Assembly: GCA_963969395.1 (NCBI GenBank)
Contig: OZ017803.1
Coordinates: forward strand, 3,534,001 to 3,598,000
Reading direction: 5' to 3'
Source: Pseudoscleropodium purum
Taxonomy: Eukaryota; Streptophyta; Bryopsida; Hypnales; Brachytheciaceae
DNA: 64,000 bases
In this document: piece by piece, positions 10,482 to 21,299 of the stretch
How positions within the stretch are numbered: position 1 is the stretch's first letter
Layout of the letters: every line of letters starts with the position of its first letter
Notes under the pieces: model-generated
What the model was told of the DNA's origin: nothing
The model's database searches: none
The model's input: only the letters and a program-made list of their open reading frames with translations
Made by a program: the position numbers and the translations under genes

Positions 10482-13400
10482 TTGGGGTGGAAATATTGGG
10501 AAGGGTTAGGAACCAGTTGGCTGTTTATACAGGGGTGTTTGATTTGTTTACTGTGGGCCAGCTTGCTGTGTCTTTAGAGCTTGAAAGAGAATTTCAAGCA
10601 ACACTTAAGACTATATGGCGAAGAGAAACTTCCTTATGATTCCTAGGGAGGTTTTCCTTTGATTATAGAGAAGCTTGTTTATGATACGGAGACCTTTGTA
10701 TGATGAGCGTAACCACAGGTAGACTTTCTCCATATAATGATTTCGAAAAGTTTGAGAACGAGTCTGAGAATCCTGTTTTTGGCTTTAATCCATAATGGAA
10801 TAAGCTTGTGTTAGGGCCTTGGTCTAAATATCTGGTGAATGTTGTCAATTTGGCGGTGGATTGTCTCGTTGGGTGCAATGGAGTATCTGCATACATTTTC
10901 CATATTGAGCTCTTTGCGTGGGGCTCTGCAGGAAGACAGCTCTAATGTTGGCCCTATGCGAAGCCTTGCGTGACAAGTATAGCATTGCTGCTGTACGTTC
11001 CTACCATCTATCTCTTGGGTCTCTAATTCTTCAATTATTACGTTTGGTTCGAAGTTCTGATATACGCTCTGATATTCTGCCTGAACTCTTGTTTTTCTAC
11101 TTGAACATGTATTGTTTCCTTGGGGCAGGTCACGAACGATATCTTCACTGAAGAAGACGGAGAGTTCCTAGTGAAGCATGGAGCGCTTGCTCCCGAGCGG
11201 ATTTGTGCCGTGCAGACTGGTGGGTGCCCACATGCAGCGATCCGAGAGGACATCAGCATAAATTTGGGACCCCTGGAGGAGCTTTCACAGACTTTCAAAG
11301 CGGATATTTTGTTGTGCGAGTCTGGGGGAGGTAAAAGGCATTTCTGTCTCTCCTTTCTCTCTTTTTGCATTGTTACACCAGAAGTTGTAATTTCTGCGGA
11401 TACTACTAATTACAAGGAATTTGCTTTCCCTTTACAAATATACTTTAGGTGGAAGAAATCTTGTAATTTAATGATTTTGCAACTCACGGGTATTTTTGTG
11501 GTCGATTACTTTTGAACTTACATTAACTACAGTTTTTTTTGTAATTTTTGTGAGTTGTGGAGTTGTGAGCATCACCTAATCTATTTATATTGAAATGGTA
11601 GGATGAGAGTAGTATGAAGAGACTCGCTGTACAGACCTGGCGTCCTATAGGGTATTGAACGAGACAAGGTTATATTTGAAATGTAGAAGACCTTACTGTA
11701 TTTTCAAAACCCAGAGGTCAATGTGATCAACTTTTAGTAGACCCGCTTTTGTAAGTTCTTATTAGGCCCTGAGCTTGGTGATTTGCGTGGCTTAGTGACC
11801 ATTGAACCTTATCACAAACCCTACTCACTCTGCTCTGTAGGGTTGTGATTTATGAGGATCTTTGAAGAGTACCTTGAAGCTGTGGTCGGTTGTCTTCATC
11901 TGTGGGGTCTCAAAAGCATCAGGGCTTGGATGACGAACCTTATAGTATGTTGGATTTTCTCCACCAGATCCTCTAGTCGAAATTGTTTTGTTCAAATTGG
12001 AATGAAACTGTGCTTGAATTTGGTTAAATAGAACGAGACGATTGATGGATGAGTTTGTGGTGAAACATTTTGTAGACAATCTGGCAGCAAACTTCAGCCG
12101 GGAGCTGGCAGATTACATCATCTACATCATTGATGTGTCTGGTGGGGACAAGATTCCTCGGAAGGGCGGTCCAGGCATCACTCAAGCAGATCTCCTTGTA
12201 AGATTTTCATACAATTTTCCGTTTGCTAGGACACAGCAATAGGTATCCGAACACTTGATGAAAATCCTTATACCATGCCAAAGGAAGAGCTGAAACTCAC
12301 TGTATTAGACGACATCCTTTGTCAACTTGAAATGCCCTTGCTTAACCCATAAACGACGCGGCGGACGTTTTGTGTCCGATGAATGACAAGTGCAACTATT
12401 CATCCGTCCTCGAATTTTGTTGTGAAAAGGGGAGGTCTTCTACAATAGTTTGACTTCCAACGAGTGCTTTTGCACTTTTTAAGCAAGTGATTCCCACGGT
12501 ATCCAAAGGGATGATTTCCACAGTCACCAGTCCGTCCTTGAAGGGTTTAAAATAGTGGAGTGGTAAATATGCTTGCACTTATACCCAGATATGCTCTCAA
12601 CGTCACTTTGGAGGGACGGTATCTTGGAAGATAGCTTGACATGTGTTACTGTCCACACTTTTCACATTGACTGCACATGTGCATCAGATTTCAATAGGGG
12701 CCCTAATTATAGTGGTATAGAATGCTACGAGTAAACAACCAGATTATGCTAGTGATTCTTGAAAAGTTTTCGGTTACTACAGTAGTTAGAGCAAACTGAG
12801 AACTTGACTTTCACTACAGTACCTTGAAATCTACTTTCAGTCAAATTACTCCGTGATTTTCAAGAGATTTCAGAATCAAGTATGTAATTCTGAAAACCAT
12901 CATAGTTAGAAGTAAAAGACTGTCATTTCCGTTTATCAGGGACAGTTGTGATTTTCTTTCACTTGTTCATGATGAAATGGGTTTCCATTCTGCTCGTTTC
13001 AATGTGATTGATCTTTGGGGTGCAGCATATGTAATTAATGACACGGTTCTCAGTCCAGGTAGTTCAAAAACAACAGTTGACCCTTTGCGTTGTCTCTCCT
13101 GCAGGTTATCAACAAGACCGATCTGGCAGAGGCAATTGGAGCTGATTTGAAGGTCATGGAACGCGACTCACTGCGGATGCGTGATGGTGGTCCCTTTGTC
13201 TTCGCACAGGTACCTCCAGAACCATGAAACTTGCATATCATATTATTTTCGACCTCTTTCTGAGATTGATTTTCCTTCTGTCATTTATGTGGTTTGGAGC
13301 ACTATGACTCCTAAACTGTGCGGGTAGTAAATTGGAGGATACACTTTGCGACACTTAAAAGCATGTCCATCAATACGTAGGAGTTTTTTTCTAATTGGGA

Positions 13401-13772
13401 GATCACTAAAGAGCTCGGAGAGATCAGTTTGAGATCAAATTCTGAACACAGTGTTTGCATTCATCTGATGCAATCATTCAGATGGGAATTTGTTCACCAC
13501 TGAAAGTGAACTGTAGAGAACCCCATTTCCATTAATAGATGAGGGACCAGAGGCATTTACCCAAGTCATGCTTACACCACTTGCTATTAAGTTCAACCAT
13601 GTATGAACACAGTAGACGAGTTGACGGTGACAGGTCAGTATAGAAGACGAGATCGGGTCCCTGAGCACACGTTTTCAATTTGCAGGTGAAACACAAGATT
13701 GGCGTATCAGACATCATAAATCATGTCTTGAAGGGATATCAAGCGAGTACCCGCTCCCGTCATGTCCATTGA
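9996..13772 (+). CDS. UREG: Urease accessory protein UreG (nickel-delivery GTPase)
   Basis: Seven exons join in phase into 287 residues: 9996-10099, 10230-10412, 10932-10992, 11129-11330, 12076-12197, 13105-13209, 13686-13772. UreG is the GTPase that, with UreD, UreF and UreE-like partners, loads nickel into urease in the cytosol. Plants lack a separate UreE, and their UreG carries a His-rich extension; here 17 of the first 34 residues are His. The conserved [17 protein letters not shown] segment follows at 45-60. The P-loop GPVGTGKT is at 91-98, split by intron 2. [14 protein letters not shown] is at 118-131, the nickel-binding CPH at 149-151, [12 protein letters not shown] at 180-191 and the guanine-specificity motif NKTD at 227-230. 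The length fits plant UreG. Intron 2 carries a GT microsatellite just after its donor, and intron 5 holds a MITE copy. A broken copy of exon 4 lies upstream. Confidence 0.95.
10433..10478 (+). repeat. (GT)n microsatellite in UREG intron 2
   Basis: An unbroken GT run of about 23 units starts 20 bases after the intron 2 donor. It carries many GT donor-like dinucleotides, but none with a good extended donor consensus. Confidence 0.95.
12342..12550 (+). mobile_element. TTAA-flanked MITE copy inside UREG intron 5
   Basis: The element begins TTAACCCATAAACGA and ends GAAGGGTTTAA, with the shared internal blocks CAACTATTCATCC, TTGTGAAAAGGGGAGGTCTT and AGTTTGACTTCCAACGAGTG. At 209 bases it is a shorter relative of the 230-base copies. 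It lies in forward orientation inside the intron and breaks no splice site. Confidence 0.8.
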
Positions 13773-14118
13773 TGATTGTTGAATGAAAGTTCACACAAAG
13801 TTTTAGATCAGTGAGGGTGTTTTGCCTTGTTTGTATTTGAGCTTTGACATGTGGATGAAGATTCCGTAAATGCTTCCTTGCGCGTTTGACCATCTGCAGA
13901 ATAATTGAAACCATCCACAACTGATCATTAGTGACGTTGTTGGTTCTTTTGAAATACAACATCGCCTTGGCCCGTTATTTCGCCAATGTCCTTTACATTG
14001 TACAAATGTTAGGGTGTAATATTCACTTGTCTTCCAAATGCACCTTTCTCAGTTGAAATGCAAAGGATACAGAAATCAACATTTTGCTTTTTCATTCAAT
14101 CAAATGCTCATGGTTCTC

Positions 14119-14350
14119 TTAACTCTATAGGGACGGGCTGGTCTCCACTGAAATCATCATTTTCTAATACCGTGGGAATCAGTCACCGAAAAGAATGGAA
14201 AAGTATTCATTGGAAGTCAAACTATTGCAGAAGACGTTCCCTTTTCACAATAAAATTTGGAGGATGAATAGTTGCACTTGTGTTCTCACTATGCAAAAGA
14301 ATTCTTTGTCATCCATTGGGCACTTTGTGTGTGCAGCTTTACAGGGTTAA
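14119..14350 (-). mobile_element. TTAA-flanked MITE, 232 bp, reverse copy
   Basis: Flanked by TTAA at 14119-14122 and 14347-14350, with end sequences TTAACTCTATAGG and CAGGGTTAA. The internal blocks TTGGAAGTCAAACTATTGC, CCCTTTTCACAATAAAATT and GTCATCCATTGGGCAC match the reverse complement of the copy at 14810. Confidence 0.8.
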
Positions 14351-14809
14351 TTTATATCCTTAGTGTCTCCATGATAGAACTTTTTGTGTCACTGAAAATG
14401 ATGAATGGACCCAAAACCTTTATTTAGGGAGAAGACAACTCAATTTGATTGGAATGCATGCAATCAAGCCTTGTTGTCATTCCCCCAAAGTGAAAGTGTG
14501 GATCAAAGTTTAAATGCAACTTTGTTGAATTTTGAAGGTGTTTACACCTATAATCTTCCAAATAAGTATTTTGAGTTTGGTTCCATTCATTGACTTGTCT
14601 AAGTTCTTGTTTTGAATTGAAGTGGATATTTAGATTTCAATAGTATAGATTTTTTGGATACTATATAAGAATAAAATAACAATTTGTAAAGTGTTCAAAA
14701 ATAGGTTTATCTAAAATTGTGTAAGCTTTCTTGAAAAGACGATACCAATTTTAGGTGATAATTTGTAGAGATAGATTTCTAAAACTATTTGAAATTAGGT
14801 GCAATTCTT

Positions 14810-15039
14810 TTAACCCTTAATTGTTGATATGGACATTTGATGTTTGATGGATGATAGGGAATTCTTCTAGTAGGTCAAAAGTTCAACTATTCATCCTTGG
14901 AATTTTGTTGTGAAAAGGGGAGGTCTTCTCTAGTAATTTGACTTCTAATGAGTGCTATTACAATTTTTTAAGCCAATGATTCACATGGTATTGAAAAGGG
15001 ATGATTTTTAAGGTCACTAGTTCATCCTTTAAGGGTTAA
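14810..15039 (+). mobile_element. TTAA-flanked MITE, 230 bp, forward copy
   Basis: TTAACCCTTAA at the left and TTAAGGGTTAA at the right form short terminal inverted repeats abutting TTAA target sites. The element has no coding capacity. Internal blocks match the other copies at 12342, 14119 and 21044. Confidence 0.85.
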
Positions 15040-15304
15040 TTCATCACCACAACGGTCTTTCCTTCTAGATATTACAACTTGCAATAAGAGCCAATGAATT
15101 GTGATTCTTACTTCTTGACCCTAGTTGAAGATTGAAATTATCAAATGAAAATGAAAATATCTTATATCAAAATTCAAAGCAAAAACATTGGTGCACTTGT
15201 AATAATAATAAGAAATTTCTATGAGAGCTCTAGCACCTTGTATCAAATGCTCACTTTTCAAGTCCGGTATCAATCTAAGGTAGATGCAATCATTTCCACC
15301 TTTT

Positions 15305-15354
15305 ACTAATGGAGTACATTCTAGAAAGAAAATGTGCACCATGAGGGAGGAGTT
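15305..15354 (+). repeat. Dispersed single copy of the 38.9-kb array unit
   Basis: The stretch holding TGGAGTACATTCTAGAAAG, AAAATGTGCACCA and GGGAGGAGTT repeats the core of each unit of the tandem array at 38884-39262. Confidence 0.75.
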
Positions 15355-16079
15355 CTTCAAGGAATGGGAATGGGTGCATCTACCTTACTCCACCATCGTC
15401 TAATTCACTGCATTAGCACTTGTCAAGGATGCAAGACCTCCACTTTGGCCCAGAGCCAACGAACTGCCGAGCCAGGAAAGCAATGTCATTTCCCAAGGCC
15501 AAACCGAGGCCTCAACTCCACAACAAAGTTCTATTTCAAATTCTTCAATATTTTTACATTTTATCCACGTCGTGTTTATGCTAATATCAAATTGAAATAG
15601 GATCAAAAGCAGGAAATTCCTTAAAAACAGAGACAATTTGTGCAGAGATCTGATCCTTTTAACCTGTAATGGTCAAATGCAAGAAGAGAAATATTCCAAC
15701 AAGGTCGAAGAAAGAGAGAAACTGGAGGACCCCAATAACGTAATGCAGATTGATTGATTGATTGATTTCGTCACCCATACAGAAAACAGTGGCGTCAGCC
15801 AGATTTAGTACACCCATCTCGATACAAATTTCCTAGTGCGATGGTCTAAGCTTATAGATGTTGAGAGCCAGCAACCTCGGCTCGAAATCCACAGCATTCC
15901 TTCTCTTTCTCAAATCATACCGTAGCAGGCAAAACTGTCCACAAAACCCAGTGTGCTTTCTAAATAAAGGGCCTCCTATCCTCCTATCCTGCAGCAGCTT
16001 ATGCTGCAGCTTATACCATTCAGGATTGCCACAGAATCATACTCCTAGCGACCAATTGATCCAAGGGAAAGCTCCGTAC

Positions 16080-19000
16080 TTAAAACTCCCATGAGACAAT
16101 TTGCTCCTTGGGGATGCCCGCTTCCTCCAGAAGCTCCATCACCTCGGGCCTGGATTCCTTCTCCACGCACACCACAGCTCCAGTTGTGAAAGGGTCGTAC
16201 TCGAGGTCGTCTTCGTCCCACACGGAAGTGAACGACCCCACGTTGCCTTGCCAGTCTTCACCTGCAGCGTCGTCCACAGTGGGGCGCACCTTGACGTTCT
16301 TGGACTCCCAGTCGGAAAACTTATCCTGGAACGACACAACCAATCGTGAGAAACACACTGGGTGTCAAAAGATTCAAATGGAAAGTCTCCATCACACATA
16401 CATGTGGACTTTGAACCTTGAATTCCCTACACCAATTTGCACTAAAAAATTTGCACCATGTTAAATATTGCACATGTGATTGGTATTAAACTATAAAAAT
16501 CAATTGCGAAAAAATGAAGTTCAACAGATTACGTATTCTCACACTTGTCGTCACAGATCAAAGCTCACCGGTATGGTTAAGCGAGCCTCTAATGTACTGT
16601 ATGGTTAATGGAGTCTCTACCTTCCAACTGCATGCAAAGTTTGCTGACACGTTTGCTTGGTAACACACACAAGGTGGACGATACTAAATCCGATACAGAC
16701 CTAGTCCGGTCTCCTATGGACTGATCCCAGTTACCGAGATCAAGTCATCTCTTTCAGTGCACGTGGTTAGCCTTCAATTGGCAAGTTGGGTGTAAACATG
16801 ACTCGGTCAATAATGCTCGGACAACAATTGGCTATGGTCACTGATCATTGAATGGAAAATGGGGTTGTCTTCTGTCCCTCCAATAGTGATCTACAAACCC
16901 CCCACTTGCGTAAGAAATCGGTGTTCACATATGAGAATTCAGCTATTGTAGTACCCAAAGTGAGCTCTCCGTGAGCTCTATGGAGTGACCTCCCAATGAA
17001 AGCACAATCCAACATATCTATTATAGTAAGTGCACAGTATAGAAAGTGCACATTGTCACGAACCACTGTCAAGTTCTCGTTCAGACGGATGGCCACGCTC
17101 TAATCCTTACGATTTCCAGCCAAAACTTTATAGTACTATTTAAGTTTAAAAGCCAGTTCTGGCAAACTAAAGAAAACACTAAGTTACGCAACGGGGTGTC
17201 GTTGTTGTTGCAGATGTTGCAACATTTGTACTACTAGTATTTGGCTAAAATGTTTAAAGACTGCCCTCTGCCTTCCAATTGACCCTTATAAATTGACGTA
17301 GAGATAGTGAGACAGTACTAAAGACAATACTAAGTTTTCTATTGCAACGGGCTGTCGTTGTTGCAAATGTTGCCACGATTGTACTACAAATATTTTGCTC
17401 AAATACTTAAAGAGTGTCCTTTGCCTGACACATTGACCCTTGCATATTGACCTGGAGACAGGGAGACAGTGGATGGAGTTGCATGTAACCTGGTAAGCGA
17501 GCTCTGAGGGCTTGGAGGCAGAGCAGAAAAGCCGCACTTCGTCCCTGAATGTCAAATTCATGCTCCCCATGTCACCGTCCGTGGCTTCGACGATGGCGCG
17601 CGCCACGGCCACGCCGCGACCCCTGGCGAAGAACACGATCGTCGGAAACCGAGCCAGCGTCAAAATCGGTCTCAAGTCCAGTCCCGAGTCTTGCACGTAC
17701 GGGCCGACTTCCAACTCTTGCCCTGCTCATATCCATCCATTCTATGTCAAACTCCCAGTCATACAATCCAACCTAAATAAAATCCAACCTATGTAAATGG
17801 TGTCACTCGGGAGTAGATAAAAGTAACACTACAGTATTAGCGCCGAAACACTTATGTAACTGAGCTTTGGGGATGCTTAACCTTTGTAAAGATTTACATT
17901 CATTAGTTCACATCAGAAGACGTCGTGAGGAACGGAAGTAGAGTCTTCTGAGGGGAATAGGGAATGAGTGAACCATGATTTTCACCTTGATAGATATGAA
18001 GGGCAAATAGTGAAGAGGGGAGTCTCGGAATGAAGAAGGTTATCAACGCTTAAACACGTTGTGGTTTATTTAAGAATGTCTAACAGTGTATGTATCTTGG
18101 AGGGGAGTAGAAATTTTCAGGACAGTTATGTAATATTAACACTTAAAGGAGGTAATATTAATCTGGGGTGGACTGAACATACGCTGCATTTTGCAGCTTG
18201 GTACCAGCACAGACGGACATTCCAACATGAAAGCTAGACAAGAAAAGGAATGTGAAACAAACCGGAAAAATTCGGCTCCACTCTCACCTTCAGTAACGGC
18301 GTAAAGCTCAGCATTCGTGGCCTCATCGACGTGAAGCTCAATGGGAGCCTTCACGGACAAAGAAAATTGGGGCAACTTCATGGTTCCCGCAGGAATATCG
18401 CCTCGGAGCTTGTACAGCACCGGCGCATTGATCTTCATCGAAAACGGACGACTCGAAGGCACGGCCTTCACTTCTTGTCCGTTCAGACGCACTTGCGCTA
18501 CGTTCCCAGGTCTCGTGTACGCAGTCTCCAGTGCCACTAGCTGCGCCACAAAGCCAAGCACACGTTCAAAGACTATCCAAACCCTAATAAGTTCCTATGG
18601 TCCAACCCTACCTCACCATTGATAACCACCACCACCACCAATGTCGCACAATTCGTGGAAACAAAACAGCGCCATTGTGATCAATTCACTCTCCAAAACA
18701 AAACCCAAACCCAAAGAATCTCAGAAATCATACAAAACGCATAAAAACACTGAAAGCTCCAAAAATCGCAAGATAATGCAAAAAATGGCAAAAAAAATGG
18801 CAAAAACTTGTTGTCTGAGGAGGAAGAGGGTTGCGGTCACCAAAAACTGGAAAAATCACAAAGCATTCGAAAAGTCGCAAAAAATTGAAAAAATTGCGAA
18901 AAATTGAAAAATGTTGCAAAAAGTTGTGATTTAGGAAGGGAGAGTGTTGCGCGTTTACCTCTCGCGACACTTCGGTTTCCAACGTGACGCAGCGCACGCC

Positions 19001-19381
19001 GGCCGCGACGTCGCGCACGGCCACCACCTTGGCCGGGTGCCAGTCCTGGTGTCCCGTAGTCTCCACCTCCGACACCACGAACCCCGACGACTGCTGCTCC
19101 GCTTGCATGATCGCCTTCCTCTTCTGCAGAAGCTCCTGCTGCTCGGCGCTCATCTCGACTTCCGCACTCGCGGCTTCCGCCACGCTCGCCCTCGGAACAG
19201 CAAACGAGGATCCCCCTCGTCTCCTCTGCACCCCTTTCCGGGCGACGAGTTTAGTCCCCGCGACGCCGTTCAAGCTATTACACATTGACACGGCTTGCGG
19301 ATTAGAGCTCGCCTTTCCCCCATAGCTGACTCCTTTCTGCAGCAAGGAATGCGCGCTGGAACTCGCCAGCGAAGTCGCCAT
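16080..19381 (-). CDS. Plastid FAD/NAD(P)-binding oxidoreductase (fruit protein pKIWI502-like)
   Basis: Four exons in phase give 384 residues: 19381-18959, 18540-18288, 17722-17490, 16325-16080. The family is the ferredoxin-reductase-like oxidoreductases of the pKIWI502 type: an N-terminal FAD-binding barrel and a C-terminal NAD(P) domain. Residues 1-60 are Ser/Arg-rich (MATSLASSSAHSLLQKG at the start), a likely plastid transit peptide. A helix rich in Glu/Gln follows, then the barrel with TRPGNVAQVRLNG in exon 2, and the nucleotide-binding part with FPTIVFFARGRGVAVARA and VRLFCSASKPSELAYQ in exon 3. The end TGAVVCVEKESRPEVMELL matches the usual C-terminal cysteine region. Two usual motifs are altered: the glycine-rich TGSGISP-type loop reads ARGRGVAVA, and the Gly after the terminal Cys is Val. 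The start is set by the only ATG ahead of the transit peptide in a CpG-rich leader. The substrate is unknown. Confidence 0.85.
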
Positions 19382-19680
19382 GGTGAGGTGAGAATTTCGA
19401 AGGAATGAGGAGGTGGGCGATGGAATTACAGAGGCAAAGGAGATCGATTCGGGTGAAGATCGGAACACAAATTGCAAAATTGCAAAATTGTAGAATCTGT
19501 TGTGCAGGGGATGGAGATCCCGCGAGAAGGACGACGAGAGCCCGCAATCCGGGTGCCTTATCCGGTGTGGGTTTTGCACGGGCTTCAGCTGCCCGTAGAG
19601 GATTTTTTTGTCTGCCCGGGATAGATCGTGAGTTTTTTTTCATAGTTGGACTTCGCCAAGTGGCAACTGAATGATTATAT
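19382..19680 (-). promoter_or_regulatory. Probable promoter and leader of the oxidoreductase gene
   Basis: About 300 bases upstream of the ATG are GC- and CpG-rich and pass abruptly at about 19680 into AT-rich DNA. No TATA box was recognised. The assignment rests only on position and composition. Confidence 0.4.
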
Positions 19681-21299
19681 CTAGGTCAGCGTATTTGTTT
19701 TTTGCAATCTATTGCAAAAAAACTCCCTCCCTCATGACCTTGCGACAAGTATATATAAAATTTGGGTTATTTTTTATTACCTTTTGTCAACTCATGGATG
19801 CAAATTTGTCTAGTATTTATTATTATAGAAAATTATAAAATACAAATAGAAAAATTTAGTTAAAAATATTAAAAATTAGTGTCTCTATTTTCAAACAATT
19901 GCCACTTGAGCAACATGTTTGAAGAGCAAAAAAGTTCCCTTGATTTAGGTATCGATAGACATTTCTAGTACTTGTATAGATGACTCACTTGAAGAATTGT
20001 TATTGGCTTTGGACAAAAGCTTTGCATTTGCATTAAAAAAAAGCTATATATATGAAGAAGTCTATAGTAAATTTTACTCAAAAGAATGAGGAAGTTTTGA
20101 ATAAGATTTTACTTGAAATCAAACTAGTGTTGCATGGAGAGAGCCTCTTGTAGATTTATTGGTTGTTATATATATAAAGATACTTTATTTTGCCCAACTC
20201 CTTCATTATTTTTTTGTCATAATATTATTGATTATGTTTAAATTTATCCCTTACTAGACAAATTGAAATCAAATAAAAAATCCTTACAATTATGTTCAAA
20301 TTGAGGTCATATTTGGATTTTAATTTTCAAAATTGTATTATCTATTATATGATTTTCAAAACTAGTGGTGTTGTGATGGTAAATTTAGAAACATAAATGC
20401 AACAAAGGATTGCTACTTCAATCCAACAGATACAAAGATTGTTGCTATAGTTAGTTACAAGTAGAATAGGAGTTGGTAAGTTCTCTTTAGCTTTGAACGA
20501 TTGTCAAAGCCAAACAATATTTCATAAATGCCATCATTCAATTCTACTTTACAAGAAAAATGGATGACTTTCATCTAACTTTTGTGCATGGGTATTGGTG
20601 GTGGTATATATATATATATATATGCAAAATTGGATTAAATTCAAATCATATTGATTCTATAAAGTGGAAGCAAAAGCAAGGTTTTGTTTCAAAAAGCAAA
20701 ATATCTATGAGTGTTTTTGCAATTTTCCTTGGCTTTTTGTTTAAGAACTTGATTTTGAACTTCAAAATGAATCTTTCGTATTGGATACAAACTAAAGAAA
20801 TTAAGCTTCCCAATTCACAAGTCTATTGTAACTTTAAAATTTTGGAAAAATCTTAAAAGTGACCATTATAATACAGTTTGAAGTTGAAATCTTGTAATCA
20901 AGTTTCAAACTATAGAATAGTATAGAAATATGTTTTACTCTATGATATTCTACACTACAATATGCACACCCATGTTGAGAATTTCAAATCTTTACAAAAA
21001 ATGTGGGAATTTTATAACTTATAGAAGATATGTGATTTCATTTTTAGCCCTTAAAGGACAAAGAGGTGACCTCTAAAATCATCCCTTTTCATTACCATGT
21101 AAATCATTGGCTTAAAAAATTGCAAAAGTAACCATTGGAAGTCAAACTACTATAAAAGACTTCCCCTTTTCACTACCAAACTTTGAGGATGAATAATTGA
21201 ACTTATGTCCTACTAGAAGGATTCCCAGTCATCCATCGGAAGATTTGTGTCCATGTCGACATTCAAGGGTTAAAGAACTAAACTAAAAACTCCCATCTT
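19681..21299. other. AT-rich intergenic region with one MITE
   Basis: No exon was recognised on either strand. The C-terminal half of the CRY-DASH protein, which should lie here if that gene were whole, is absent. A short TA run is at 20588-20602. The MITE at 21044-21273 ends close to the last recognisable CRY-DASH segment. Confidence 0.6.
21044..21273 (-). mobile_element. TTAA-flanked MITE, 230 bp, next to the CRY-DASH relic
   Basis: Reverse copy with ends TTAGCCCTTAAAGGA and CAAGGGTTAA. It has the same length as the copy at 14810 and is clearly homologous along its whole length, including ATGGATGACTGGGAA (reverse strand), TCTAGTAGGACA and GTAGTTTGACTTCCAATGG. The left target site is TTAG, one base off TTAA. 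Confidence 0.85.

Larger units (their letters stand above)
13773..16079. other. Intergenic region between UREG and the oxidoreductase gene
   Basis: Contains the UREG 3' side, two full copies of the TTAA-flanked MITE in opposite orientations, and a single 50-base stretch at 15305-15354 that matches the unit of the tandem array at 38.9 kb. No coding exon was recognised. The last 200 bases should contain the 3' end of the minus-strand oxidoreductase transcript. Confidence 0.6.

Noticed and set aside
10301..10639. 112-codon frame with a Cys-Val run
   Set aside because: The run is the GT microsatellite of UREG intron 2 read through, and the frame differs from the UREG frame.
18641..18907. 88-codon Lys/Asn-rich plus frame
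   Set aside because: It covers intron 1 of the oxidoreductase gene and is a product of repeated AAAAT-type sequence.
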